Shown: one piece after another, positions 7,580 to 14,730 of the stretch | How the letters are laid out: each line of letters opens with the position of its first letter | Numbering within the stretch: the first letter of the stretch is position 1 | IMG/VR virus record: IMGVR_UViG_3300036851_000385 | Coordinates: 1-64,000 of that record | DNA: 64,000 nucleotides | DNA from: a virus | Direction: 5' to 3' (one strand) | Notes under the pieces: generated by a model | Seen by the model: the letters and a program-made list of their open reading frames with translations, nothing else | Databases searched by the model: none | Told to the model about the DNA's origin: nothing | Made by a program: the position numbers and the translations under genes

Positions 7580-8068
7580 TCACGGCATCTCGTCGGCGCG
7601 CGGATAGCGCAGGAGCCGCCAGCCGCGCCGGGTCTCGTCGATCCACCCCTTCTCTTGCATTGCCTGAAGCTCTGCCCGTGCAGAGTCGGCATCCACGGCG
7701 GCCATTCTGACAAGTTCCTTGAGCGACGTGAAGACCTTCATCCGATCGGGCACGCGGCCTTCCTTCCTGGCGCGGACGCTCTCGACGCGCACTCGGAGTG
7801 CGAGGATGCTCCAGAGCGCGTATCGTACCGGGCCGAACCGCTCGATGCTCTCGATGATGCAGTTCGGGATCCAGGTTGCCTCGTCTGGGCCTGCTGGTAT
7901 ATCTGTCGGCCAGAGGATCGGCTCCTCGCCTTCCCCCGTCTCGCCGCCCTTCCTGCCACACACTTGCTCGGGGTGTTGTGTTGTCACTGCCCCGTTGCCC
8001 CTCCCTCCGTCGACCACCGGTCCCTCCACCGCGGTCGTGAGGTGCAGCCCACTGATCCGCTGTCTCAC
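7580..8068 (-). CDS. Hypothetical protein with C-terminal winged helix
   Basis: A 162-residue protein with a GTG start overlapping the upstream stop (GTGA). The N-terminal 50 residues look disordered. The C-terminal half (FTSLKELVRMAAVDADSARAELQAMQEKGWIDETRRGWRLLRY) is a winged helix. It probably pairs with the 7133-7561 protein; partner unknown. Confidence 0.55.
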   Translation of the reverse strand: MRQRISGLHLTTAVEGPVVDGGRGNGAVTTQHPEQVCGRKGGETGEGEEPILWPTDIPAGPDEATWIPNCIIESIERFGPVRYALWSILALRVRVESVRARKEGRVPDRMKVFTSLKELVRMAAVDADSARAELQAMQEKGWIDETRRGWRLLRYPRADEMP

Positions 8069-8298
8069 TCCCCATCGGGTGTCTCCGAGCCGTCCCCCTC
8101 GGCTCCGTGAATGCTCACTACGGCAATGTATTCATCTGCCGCCTCGTCACTGAGGCGGGAACGCCTGCGCCGATGCAGGCCGGCAGTGGTGCGAGCAATG
8201 GAGGTTTTGCACGCCTTGACAGGAACACGGCGACGGGTGTAAAATAGGCACGTATCTCTGTGCGCGGTTTCTTTTCTCACGGCGGCCGGTTCCCTCAA
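8065..8298 (-). CDS. Possible hypothetical protein; start uncertain
   Basis: A 77-residue ORF ending in a GTGA overlap with the next gene, which argues for coupling. The part after about residue 45 (LSDEAADEYIAVVSIHGAEGDGS) looks coding. The first 25 codons run through a strong plus-strand promoter and a hairpin, so the true start is probably downstream of 8298. No family is recognised. Confidence 0.3.
   Translation of the reverse strand: MREPAAVRKETAHRDTCLFYTRRRVPVKACKTSIARTTAGLHRRRRSRLSDEAADEYIAVVSIHGAEGDGSETPDGE
8216..8245 (+). promoter_or_regulatory. Sigma-70-type promoter, plus strand
   Basis: A TTGACA box at 8216-8221, an 18-bp spacer, and TAAAAT at 8240-8245. It points right, against the flanking minus-strand genes, into the hairpin at 8281-8311 and then antisense to the GIY-YIG gene. 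It is the best consensus promoter in the window. Confidence 0.6.
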
Positions 8299-8311
8299 AG
8301 TGCCGGCCGCC
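8281..8311 (+). terminator. GC-rich hairpin, attenuator or terminator-like
   Basis: A 9-bp perfect stem (GGCGGCCGG / CCGGCCGCC) with a 13-nt loop, starting about 30 nt after the predicted start site of the 8216 promoter. It lacks a U-tract. Together with the promoter it could produce a short RNA of about 60 nt. Confidence 0.4.
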
Positions 8312-8403
8312 GCTATGTACCGCCTATTGCTCCCTCGCCGCTTCCTATCCGATGAGTGCTGTTTCGGTGTCCTCCGCCGGTTCCCCTATTCGGATCCCTT
8401 GTC

Positions 8404-8877
8404 TCATCGACGCCGTTCTCGCAGCAGCCTCCGCAGACTGCCGGCTAGAGACATACCCCATTCGTCTGCTAACTCCTCAAGAGACTGCCGTTCGTCAGGG
8501 CTCAGCAAGACCAACAATGAGCAGGTTCTTCGGCAAATCGTGGTCCTGGGGCGTGCTGAAATCAGTCCCCGTGGCCTCCCCTTGGTATTTAGAGGAGGGG
8601 TGAAATGAGCAATCAGAGCGGCCTCGATCTCGTCCAGAAGGGTTACATCCTCGACGAGGAGCCAAGCGATACGTACGTTAGGAAGGTGTTCCACCTGTTC
8701 GGTTCGATGGTGGTTCTTCCACCGCGCCCATAAGGAGATCGCTTTGCCGATGTAGAGAACGACATCCCCTTCGCCCAGCACGAAGTAAACGGCGGCCTCT
8801 TTCGGGAGTGTCTTCCGTTCCGCTAGCGCCTTATGCGGTAGGTTGGCGACGGCGAGTTCGTCGGGTCTTGGGATCAT
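8404..8877 (-). CDS. GIY-YIG endonuclease fused to a ribbon-helix-helix domain
   Basis: A 157-residue protein. Residues 27-90 carry a GIY-YIG domain (EAAVYFVLGEGDVVLYIGKAIS, then LWARWKNHHR with the catalytic-type arginine, then DEIEAALIAHFTPPLN with the glutamate). Residues 118-157 form a ribbon-helix-helix (LVLLSPDERQSLEELADEW, then GMSLAGSLRRLLRERRR). The start ATG lies inside the preceding RHH gene (47-nt overlap). Looks like a nuclease that carries its own DNA-binding domain. Confidence 0.75.
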   Translation of the reverse strand: MIPRPDELAVANLPHKALAERKTLPKEAAVYFVLGEGDVVLYIGKAISLWARWKNHHRTEQVEHLPNVRIAWLLVEDVTLLDEIEAALIAHFTPPLNTKGRPRGLISARPRTTICRRTCSLLVLLSPDERQSLEELADEWGMSLAGSLRRLLRERRR

Positions 8878-9031
8878 CTTCCCGGCGCCTTTCTTGGATA
8901 AGCCGGCGGACGGTGCCCGCCAGCGACAATTTCCAGCCGCTCGCCAGCGCCTCAAGTTCTTCCCGTTCTTCCGGGTCGAGACGAACGAGGACCGGAACCC
9001 TCTGTGATACCGAACCGTTATCATCGCGCAT
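8831..9031 (-). CDS. Ribbon-helix-helix DNA-binding protein
   Basis: A 66-residue protein. VPVLVRLDPEEREELEAL and SLAGTVRRLIQERRRE are the strand and two helices of a CopG/Arc-type RHH. It is closely similar to the C-terminal domain of the overlapping GIY-YIG protein, so the two may co-bind or auto-regulate. A TACACT box sits 6 nt upstream of the ATG, suggesting a leaderless mRNA. Confidence 0.7.
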   Translation of the reverse strand: MRDDNGSVSQRVPVLVRLDPEEREELEALASGWKLSLAGTVRRLIQERRREDDPKTRRTRRRQPTA

Positions 9032-9037
9032 GGCCTG

Positions 9038-9043
9038 AGTGTA
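9038..9043 (-). promoter_or_regulatory. -10 box TACACT of a leaderless promoter
   Basis: Minus-strand TACACT ending 6 nt before the RHH ATG at 9031. Divergent from the TATACT box at 9085-9090. Confidence 0.45.
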
Positions 9044-9084
9044 TCACCTTCCGAGCCTGCTGTGTCCTCTTTTTCTACAACCGT

Positions 9085-9090
9085 TATACT
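9085..9090 (+). promoter_or_regulatory. -10 box TATACT of a leaderless promoter
   Basis: TATACT ends 6 nt before the ATG of the M15 peptidase gene at 9097, and no Shine-Dalgarno is present, so transcription should start at or next to the ATG. Confidence 0.5.
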
Positions 9091-9096
9091 TACCGT

Positions 9097-9891
9097 ATGA
9101 CCGTCAAGACGGCCGACAAGTCGCTCCTTCACCTATACCCACCGTTTCGCGCGAAGCTCGCCCAGGTTCTCAAGGAGACCGAAGCCGCGCTCGGAGAGCC
9201 GTGGGTGGCTACAGAGACCTATCGATCGCCGGAACGTCAGCTCTACCTTTTCGCCCAGGGAAGGACGCGGCCCGGCCCCGTCATCACCTGGTTGAAAAGC
9301 CCGCAGTGGCATGGGGCCGGCCTTGCTGCTGACTGTATGTCGAAGTCCCGCGTCGGAGTCCCAAGCGGCTACCAGGCGCCTCGACTATGGTGGGAGACCT
9401 ATCGCCGGATCTACATGGCGCACGGCCTTGAGAACCCGGCATGGAGCAAGGGGGACCTCGGCCACGTCCAGCTCTCCGACCCCGCCGTCCGCGCCCGCGC
9501 CCTCGTGTGGGTGCGCGCCGGCTTCAAGGAACCAGCCGTGAGCCGTGAGCCGTCAGCCGTAGACCCGGCTACCGGCTTACCGCTACCGGCTATCTCCGTC
9601 ATGGTCGACGGCCAGCCGGTGCCCGACGCCGACGCCTACCTCGACAGCGGTAAGGCGTGGGTGAAGCTCCGACCTGTGACCGACAGCCTGGATCTGGTGA
9701 TCGCGGAGGTCACGGGGAAGGGAGCGACTCGCCTGGCAGTGCTGGTGGACGACAGCGATGAGTGGCGTGTGCCGGTGGCGCTGAAGGAGGGCAGGGCCTA
9801 CGTGAAAGCCACCGACTTGCCGGCGGGGGTCTATTGGGTCGGCGGTGAAAAGTTGCTCTCGATCACGCCGAGGCGGAGGAATGGGCCATGA
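9097..9891 (+). CDS. M15-family peptidase endolysin
   Basis: A 264-residue protein. The zinc site of the M15 (VanY / L-alanyl-D-glutamate peptidase) family is visible: SPQWHGAGLAADC (H72, D79) and DLGHVQ (H123). Such enzymes cut peptidoglycan stem peptides and serve as phage lysins. Residues after about 145 form a linker encoded by heptamer repeats (9534-9592), followed by an extra beta-rich domain (ISVMVDGQPVPDADAYLDSG) like copper-amine-oxidase-type stalk domains, possibly for wall binding. The ATG at 9097 is chosen from the TATACT box just upstream. Confidence 0.85.
   Translation: MTVKTADKSLLHLYPPFRAKLAQVLKETEAALGEPWVATETYRSPERQLYLFAQGRTRPGPVITWLKSPQWHGAGLAADCMSKSRVGVPSGYQAPRLWWETYRRIYMAHGLENPAWSKGDLGHVQLSDPAVRARALVWVRAGFKEPAVSREPSAVDPATGLPLPAISVMVDGQPVPDADAYLDSGKAWVKLRPVTDSLDLVIAEVTGKGATRLAVLVDDSDEWRVPVALKEGRAYVKATDLPAGVYWVGGEKLLSITPRRRNGP
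9534..9592. repeat. Heptamer repeat block inside the endolysin gene
   Basis: Four AGCCGTN heptamers (9534-9561) followed by four CCGGCTA-type heptamers (9565-9592) that are partly complementary. It encodes the linker between the M15 domain and the C-terminal domain. Confidence 0.75.
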
Positions 9892-10139
9892 CGAGCGCGG
9901 AGCGGTTCGTTCTCATCGTGCAGACGGCGGCGGTTGTGGAGGACATCCAGGGAGGCCGGACGCTCGCGGGGGCTGTGGTGTCGCAGGCGGCTCTCCTTGC
10001 GGAGCGGTTCTTCCCCCACGGTACGATCTCGCCGGAGCGCGCGGCCAGCGACCTGATCGAGTGGAATTACGGACGGACGGGGCCTCCTGACTGGTGGACG
10101 CGGGAGGTCGCTGAATGGCTGACGCGCGAGAGCCGGTGA
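9888..10139 (+). CDS. Hypothetical protein of the lysis operon
   Basis: An 83-residue helical protein (ERFVLIVQTAAVVEDIQGGRTLAG..., ending WWTREVAEWLTRESR). It is coupled to the endolysin gene by ATGA. It has no clear membrane segment. Presumed lysis accessory; no family recognised. Confidence 0.6.
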   Translation: MTSAERFVLIVQTAAVVEDIQGGRTLAGAVVSQAALLAERFFPHGTISPERAASDLIEWNYGRTGPPDWWTREVAEWLTRESR

Positions 10140-10363
10140 TGAGGGACCTCGAATCTCTGGCCCGCGCCGAGCAAGCCGCGAGCATCCCACGCGAGAGGGC
10201 GATGGAGCCGCGGCACGATCTGGAGTGGGGGGAAGAGGCGCACCCGTGCGGGTTGTGCGGAAAGCTGACGCCCTACGTCGATTGGACCTTCGTCTGCTTC
10301 CTGTGCCCACATCCCTGCTATCACGGAATGTGGCGCATTTACGTGGAGGCGTGCCGGCGATGA
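10139..10363 (+). CDS. Small zinc-ribbon-like protein
   Basis: A 74-residue protein with HPCGLCGK and CFLCPHPCYH, four or more cysteines that could hold one zinc. I chose the ATG at 10139, which overlaps the upstream stop (TGATG); an ATG at 10115 would add eight residues. No family is recognised. Confidence 0.6.
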   Translation: MRDLESLARAEQAASIPRERAMEPRHDLEWGEEAHPCGLCGKLTPYVDWTFVCFLCPHPCYHGMWRIYVEACRR

Positions 10364-10626
10364 TCGACACCTACACCAAAGCCGTAGCGGAGCAGCAAGC
10401 CGCGGCCGTCCCAGCTCCGGACGGATCGCCTCTCTATTCAGCAGCGCAGCAAGAGCAGTATCGCCGCGCCGCGCTGCATCTGCGGCACGCGGCGGTCTCT
10501 TTGGAGGCGGTGGCGACGGCAACCGACGTGCGGCTGGCGAGGGCGAGTCTGGCCGGGGCGTATCGCTTTCTCAAGGAGGCCAGGAGGCTGGTGGCGGAGG
10601 CGGTGGGCGGGGAGGGCGGCGGATGA
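10360..10626 (+). CDS. Hypothetical helical protein
   Basis: An 88-residue protein starting MIDTYTKAVAEQQ, almost entirely helical and Ala-rich with no membrane segment. Coupled by ATGA on both sides. It could be a cytoplasmic chaperone or regulator of lysis, but this is only by position. Confidence 0.55.
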   Translation: MIDTYTKAVAEQQAAAVPAPDGSPLYSAAQQEQYRRAALHLRHAAVSLEAVATATDVRLARASLAGAYRFLKEARRLVAEAVGGEGGG

Positions 10627-10826
10627 GCGCGGAACTGGGCTACCGAATTGCCGGAGCCGTGGCGGGAACCGTCTGCGGCGTGCTATTGGGTCTGCTGCTC
10701 CTGTGTGGCGGCTTGATCCTCTACCTCGAAATCAAGTACCGGCGCGGGCTACCCTGGCTTCCTCTTGATCCACCGCCATCCCACGAACGCCAGCCCCACC
10801 CCGACCACCGCGAGCTTCAACGGTAG
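10623..10826 (+). CDS. Small membrane protein, holin- or spanin-like
   Basis: A 67-residue protein with one strong transmembrane segment (AGAVAGTVCGVLLGLLLLCG... about 10-36) and a basic cytoplasmic tail. Last gene of the plus-strand lysis operon. Its 3' end overlaps the convergent gene at 10749 by 78 nt. Confidence 0.5.
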   Translation: MSAELGYRIAGAVAGTVCGVLLGLLLLCGGLILYLEIKYRRGLPWLPLDPPPSHERQPHPDHRELQR

Positions 10827-10964
10827 CGGGATGGCAGCGCCTGCGATCAGGTTGCCAAGGGTCGAGGTCGCGACACTCGTAGCCGCCTCGCCGGGAGTGG
10901 GCAGAGCCCGGCGGATGTCCTCCGCCAGGCCCTGCACCTGCGCCTGCCGCTCCTCCTCGGTCAT
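10749..10964 (-). CDS. Small membrane protein
   Basis: A 71-residue protein with an acidic helical N-terminus, a hydrophobic segment near residues 38-65 (PLPLKLAVVGVGLAFVGW) and a basic C-terminal tail (RWIKRKPG). Coupled by ATGA to the gene upstream. Holin- or antiholin-like by size and context. Confidence 0.6.
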   Translation of the reverse strand: MTEEERQAQVQGLAEDIRRALPTPGEAATSVATSTLGNLIAGAAIPLPLKLAVVGVGLAFVGWRWIKRKPG

Positions 10965-11137
10965 GGCTTCCGCCGGCTCCGCAACAAGGCGGCGGTCACG
11001 CCCGACAGCACGAGGCCGCTCACGACGGCACCGATGACCAGTCGGCGGGAGCGGCGCTGGAGCCAGGAGGACCGGCCGAAGCCGCTCTCCTGGGCCGTGT
11101 CCTCGTGACTCACCAGGGTCCCGACGTGTTCGCTCAA
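10961..11137 (-). CDS. Small membrane protein, TTG start
   Basis: A 58-residue protein with a C-terminal transmembrane segment (LVIGAVVSGLVLSGVTAALL). I chose the TTG at 11137 because it overlaps the upstream stop by 4 nt (TTGA), as neighbours do. A GTG at 11113 or a longer form to 11194 are possible. Function unknown; part of the lysis/envelope set. Confidence 0.5.
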   Translation of the reverse strand: MSEHVGTLVSHEDTAQESGFGRSSWLQRRSRRLVIGAVVSGLVLSGVTAALLRSRRKP

Positions 11138-11355
11138 CTGATCGCTTTCGGTTCCTCGGCGTGGAGGATCTCCAGGATCAGGGTGGCCCGGCACGTCCGG
11201 CCCCCGAGCTTGAAGCCGACCGCCCCCTCTGTCTTGATCCCCTTCTCGATGAAGTCGTCGAAGGTGCCCGCGAGCGTGTTGGTGATCGCCGCCGTTGCCG
11301 CCACCGCTTCCTTGGCGGTGCCCGTTACGACTCCGGTGACTTCTTTGACTGGCAT
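11134..11355 (-). CDS. Hypothetical protein
   Basis: A 73-residue protein starting MPVKEVTGVVTGTAKEAVAA, with an amphipathic Ala-rich helix and no obvious membrane span. It has an AAGGAAACC-type upstream purine run. No family is recognised. Confidence 0.5.
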   Translation of the reverse strand: MPVKEVTGVVTGTAKEAVAATAAITNTLAGTFDDFIEKGIKTEGAVGFKLGGRTCRATLILEILHAEEPKAIS

Positions 11356-11368
11356 GGTTGGTTTCCTT

Positions 11369-11506
11369 TCAGGTGTCGCGGTCCTTGATCTGCTGATCGA
11401 GGTCCGCAAGCTCTCTGTTGATCTGTCTGATCCGCGTCCAACAGTACCCGACGACCAGGCCCGCGAGGAAGCCCATGCCGAAGGTAAAGAGAAAGTCGTA
11501 GGTCAC
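11369..11506 (-). CDS. 45-residue membrane protein with coiled-coil tail
   Basis: A GTG-started short ORF (VTYDFLFTFGMGFLAGLVVG, then TRIRQINRELADLDQQIKDRD). The first 22 residues are a transmembrane helix and the rest a coiled coil, a shape like phage i-spanins. The GTG overlaps the upstream stop (GTGA), which supports translation. Confidence 0.6.
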   Translation of the reverse strand: MTYDFLFTFGMGFLAGLVVGYCWTRIRQINRELADLDQQIKDRDT

Positions 11507-12435
11507 AGGCGCACCACTGACATCCTAGCGAACCCTCGGTTGCCCGTGCGCCGCCGCGCAACATATCCGGCAGAAGAGGAGGTACCGACGGTCCAGCCGC
11601 CGCCTACCGAGATTTCGCAGTGCCCGATGCGATTTCTGGACTTCCAGAAAAACAAGTAATCTCCCCTGCGCCAGTAAGGATACCACGGAGCATATCGTGT
11701 GCTTGCTTTAGAGGCCACAAGGCGACCGCCGCGCCTTCGTAGCTGCGAATATTGCGCGTGGGCGCCGAAGCTGAGGCCCGGCCTCCCGCACTTCCTTGCA
11801 CAGTAAGCAGTAAAGGCCGCGCACGCTATTCTAGGATTGCGATAGAACGCACGGTTCCTTGTTCGTGCGTTCCCCTGGATCACCGCGTGCTTTCCGGCGC
11901 AGACGCCGAGCTTCGTCTGGAGCGCCTTCGGAGCAACGAGCTTCAACTCCCTGATCGGGATCGTTACCTCTTTGCGGGGGAGCCGGAGCGTGATCGTGTC
12001 CTTCCCGTCGATCGAGGTGACGATCGGCGCCGCGGGTTCGGTGAAGTCGGTACCGCCGACCGTGAAGCTCGGCACGACCGCTCTCTCCTTGTCTACCTGC
12101 TTCGCCGAAACTGCCTGCGTGCCCATCGGCACCTCCGGCGGCGGCGGCATCTCCTTGCGCGGCGGAACAGGAGGACCGGAAGGGCGCCGAGCACCAGGCG
12201 CCGAGCGCCGAGCAGGGATCGGGCTCGGCGCTCGGCGCCTGGTGCTCGGCGCTATCCCCGGTTTCGCGCGCTCCTCCTCTCCTGCTGGCCACAGCGCCAC
12301 CACGAGCCCGTAGACGCTGGCGATGGCGACCGCGAGCAGGAAGAGACCGATCCCCCACCCCAGCCGCCGGCAGCCGCGCTCCTGTCTGCGCTCTTCCGGT
12401 GTCGGACCGGCAGGCGGAGAGGAGTAGTCGTTCAT
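11503..12435 (-). CDS. Membrane-anchored NlpC/P60- or CHAP-like cysteine hydrolase
   Basis: A 310-residue protein. A transmembrane helix at about 25-49 is followed by a Pro/Arg-rich linker, a beta-rich middle, and a C-terminal cysteine-peptidase-like domain. In that domain PRIACAAFTAY holds the likely nucleophile (C205), and RRGDYLFFWKSRNRIGHCEISVG holds the likely histidine (H272). Such domains cut peptidoglycan, so this may be a second, signal-anchored lysin. Residues 61-84 are encoded by a perfect 30-bp fold-back of heptamers (12184-12252). The start overlaps the upstream stop (ATGA). Confidence 0.7.
   Translation of the reverse strand: MNDYSSPPAGPTPEERRQERGCRRLGWGIGLFLLAVAIASVYGLVVALWPAGEEERAKPGIAPSTRRRAPSPIPARRSAPGARRPSGPPVPPRKEMPPPPEVPMGTQAVSAKQVDKERAVVPSFTVGGTDFTEPAAPIVTSIDGKDTITLRLPRKEVTIPIRELKLVAPKALQTKLGVCAGKHAVIQGNARTRNRAFYRNPRIACAAFTAYCARKCGRPGLSFGAHAQYSQLRRRGGRLVASKASTRYAPWYPYWRRGDYLFFWKSRNRIGHCEISVGGGWTVGTSSSAGYVARRRTGNRGFARMSVVRL
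12184..12252. repeat. Perfect 30-bp heptamer fold-back inside a CDS
   Basis: Arms 12184-12213 and 12223-12252 are exact complements with a 9-nt loop. Each arm is built from GCGCCGA heptamers with one GCACCAG unit. It is translated as part of the linker of the NlpC/P60-like protein. Confidence 0.9.
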
Positions 12436-12680
12436 GAGGCGGCATCCTTCTCCATGCCCCACACGAGGCAGTAGAGCCACCACGCGCCAAGCGCCACGAG
12501 GGAGCCGAAGGAGCAGACCATCCACCAGGGGTTAACACTGTGGATCGCCGTCTCTTGACCGTATCTGTTCACCGTGGCGATCATATTGGCGCGATAGGTC
12601 ATGAACACCGCGAGCGAAGTCAGCAGGAGGAACAGGCCTCCGCCGATCACTGTGAGGAGTGCCGCCCGCCGGACGCTCAC
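12432..12680 (-). CDS. Two-helix membrane protein, holin-like
   Basis: An 82-residue protein with two transmembrane segments (LLTVIGGGLFLLLTSLAVFM; WWMVCSFGSLVALGAWWLYCLVW) and short charged ends, which fits a class II holin. Joined by ATGA to the hydrolase gene that follows and to the gene before it. Confidence 0.6.
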   Translation of the reverse strand: MSVRRAALLTVIGGGLFLLLTSLAVFMTYRANMIATVNRYGQETAIHSVNPWWMVCSFGSLVALGAWWLYCLVWGMEKDAAS

Positions 12681-12973
12681 CGGGGCTTCCCCAGCGGCTC
12701 CGGCGACGGGATCGGCACCGGCCCTCCCGGCATCTTCTGCTCGATTTTGTCAAGCCGCGCTTCGATCGCCGTAAGGCGCGCGAGGATCTGCTCCGCCGTT
12801 TTCCTCGGAATGGCGTCCAAGAGATCCCGCAGCTTGATCTGCACCGTCTGCTCCGGCGGCTTCGGTATCGGTGCGGCCGTCGCCGTGTCGATCCGCCACA
12901 GGTAGAGGATACACGCGACGACCGCGAGCCAGAACACGAACAAGACGCGGTTGGAGATGCCCTCGGTTCTCAT
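12677..12973 (-). CDS. Membrane protein with periplasmic coiled coil
   Basis: A 98-residue protein: N-terminal transmembrane helix (VLFVFWLAVVACILYLW), Pro-rich hinge, then a coiled coil (LRDLLDAIPRKTAEQILARL...IEARLDKIEQK) and a Pro-rich end. The build resembles an i-spanin or a membrane anchor for the neighbouring enzymes. Coupled by ATGA. Confidence 0.55.
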   Translation of the reverse strand: MRTEGISNRVLFVFWLAVVACILYLWRIDTATAAPIPKPPEQTVQIKLRDLLDAIPRKTAEQILARLTAIEARLDKIEQKMPGGPVPIPSPEPLGKPR

Positions 12974-14730
12974 TGTCCTCGCCTCGTGCCGAAAACTTGT
13001 ACCCAGTACGCTCCGTCCTTCGCGATGCCGATCTCCTTGAAAGCCGGGTTCAGGATGTTCGCGCGGTGGCCGGGGCTTGCCATCCAGGCTCTCATAACTG
13101 ATTGAGCAGTAGGGTAGCCAGCGGCCACGTTCTCCCCCCAGTTGATCGCCTGGTAGCCGGTGCGCGCGATCCGCTGCCCCGGAGTGCTGCCGTCGGATCC
13201 GGTGTGGGTCATCTGGTTTCGCGCTCGCATGTCGGCCGCGTGCGTCGTCGCCGCGAGCAGCAGGTACGGGTGCAGGATAAGCACCCCCGCGCCGGCCGCG
13301 CGCCGCTCGTTGTTGACGATCGAGAGCACTTCCGCCACGACCGCATCCGCCCCCGGATCCGGGGGCGGCACAGGGATCGGCGGCTCCGGCACCGGCACCG
13401 GCGGCCCTGGGCCGGGAGGTTGAGGGCTTCCCCCCGGCCCTGCCGCCCGCTCGCAGGCCGCGGCCGCGTTCACGCAGCCGGCGCCGTACTGCACGTCGAC
13501 GCCTTTAGGTCCCAGATCGGTCGCCGTGCCCATCAGTAGCAACTTCAACTCAGGTCGCGTGATCGAGGGCCGGAGACTTTTGACCAGGGCCGCAACACCC
13601 GTGACCATCGGCGCGGCCATCGAGGTCCCGCTGAACCAGAAGTACCCGGTCCCTTTCTTGTTGAACGTCTGCTGGAGGATTTGAACCCCCGGCGCCACGA
13701 TCCCCAGTCCCGGCCCGTACTGTGAAAACGCGGCGCGGCTGCCGTTCTCCTCGATCGCCCCCACCGAGAGCGTCTCCGAATACGCGGCCGGATAGGTGAT
13801 GGAGGCGTTCCCGCCGTTCCCGGAGGAGCACACCAGGAGCACGTTTTTGGAGGTGGCGTAGGCGACCGCGTCTTTCAAGGTCTGGCTGGGGCTGCCTCCC
13901 ACCGAAAGATTGATGATCGAGCATCCCTGATCGACCGCATAGCGGATGGCCGCGCCGATGGTAAAATTCGTGCCCCGGCCGTTAAGATCCAGGGCCTTGA
14001 CCGAGAGGATTTTCGCGGCAGGGGCGGTGCCTGCCGTTCCCATCCGGTTGTCGGTCGCCTGGGCGATCGTGCCCGCGACGTGAGAGCCGTGCCCGTTGTC
14101 GTCGGTGCCCCCGACTCTTCCGGTGATCGCGTTGTAAGGAGGCAGGAACCGGGTGCCCGCGAGATCCGAGAGCCCCTGCCGGATCCCTGAGTCCACGATG
14201 CCCACGGTGACGTTTGCGCCGCGGCTGTACCGCCGGGCGAGCGGCAGCCGGATTCCCACACCCTGGTCCATCATCCCCCACTGGTGACTCCAGTAGGTGT
14301 CGTTGGGGATAGAAGGCTGCGGGGGTATCTGCTGGCGAGCCGGCGCCTGCGCGGAGGTGCCGGAGGCCGGCTCGCCGATGCTGCGCCTCGTCCTCCGTGA
14401 TACCCCGTGAGCACGGAAGGCCATCACCTGCGCCGGCCGAATGCTGTACATCCAGATTTCCGGCTCGACGTACTTGACGAGCGTTTTTAGAGGGGCGGGG
14501 AGGACGAACCGGCGGGCCCTGGGGGTAACGACCAGATAGGGGCTGACCTTGCCCCCCTTGCGGTACTGCCCTTCCAGGTGATCCCGGATCCGCAGGAGCC
14601 GGGGCGGCGGCGGCGTCTCTTTCAGGCGGATGATATACCGGCCGGTGTGGTTGGAAGAGCCAGGAGCGGCGGAGCCGGGCGCGCCCAGTCCGACGAGCGC
14701 GAGGGCAAGCAGAAGAGTCGAAGTTCTCAT
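12970..14730 (-). CDS. Secreted subtilase (S8) with C-terminal CAP/SCP domain
   Basis: A 586-residue protein with a signal peptide (1-22). A propeptide-like region spans 30-100. The subtilase domain spans about 145-430 with all catalytic residues present: D180 (GIVDSGIR), H214 (DNGHGSHVAGT), N305 (SSGNGG) and S370 (SGTSMAAP). A Pro/Gly linker (430-460) leads to a bacterial CAP/YkwD-type domain (462-586: VNNERRAAG, MTHTGSDGSTPGQR, WGENVAAGY, SPGHRANILNP, IGIA). Both domains look intact. A secreted protease is rare in phage lysis regions; it might attack host surface proteins, or be a moron gene. Confidence 0.9.
   Translation of the reverse strand: MRTSTLLLALALVGLGAPGSAAPGSSNHTGRYIIRLKETPPPPRLLRIRDHLEGQYRKGGKVSPYLVVTPRARRFVLPAPLKTLVKYVEPEIWMYSIRPAQVMAFRAHGVSRRTRRSIGEPASGTSAQAPARQQIPPQPSIPNDTYWSHQWGMMDQGVGIRLPLARRYSRGANVTVGIVDSGIRQGLSDLAGTRFLPPYNAITGRVGGTDDNGHGSHVAGTIAQATDNRMGTAGTAPAAKILSVKALDLNGRGTNFTIGAAIRYAVDQGCSIINLSVGGSPSQTLKDAVAYATSKNVLLVCSSGNGGNASITYPAAYSETLSVGAIEENGSRAAFSQYGPGLGIVAPGVQILQQTFNKKGTGYFWFSGTSMAAPMVTGVAALVKSLRPSITRPELKLLLMGTATDLGPKGVDVQYGAGCVNAAAACERAAGPGGSPQPPGPGPPVPVPEPPIPVPPPDPGADAVVAEVLSIVNNERRAAGAGVLILHPYLLLAATTHAADMRARNQMTHTGSDGSTPGQRIARTGYQAINWGENVAAGYPTAQSVMRAWMASPGHRANILNPAFKEIGIAKDGAYWVQVFGTRRGQ

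Noticed and set aside
8466-8478. Third copy of the GTTAGCTAACTC element (GCTAACTCCTCAA at 8466)
   Set aside because: Only part of the 12-mer is present and it lies in the coding region of the GIY-YIG gene, where the bases encode a conserved RHH segment.
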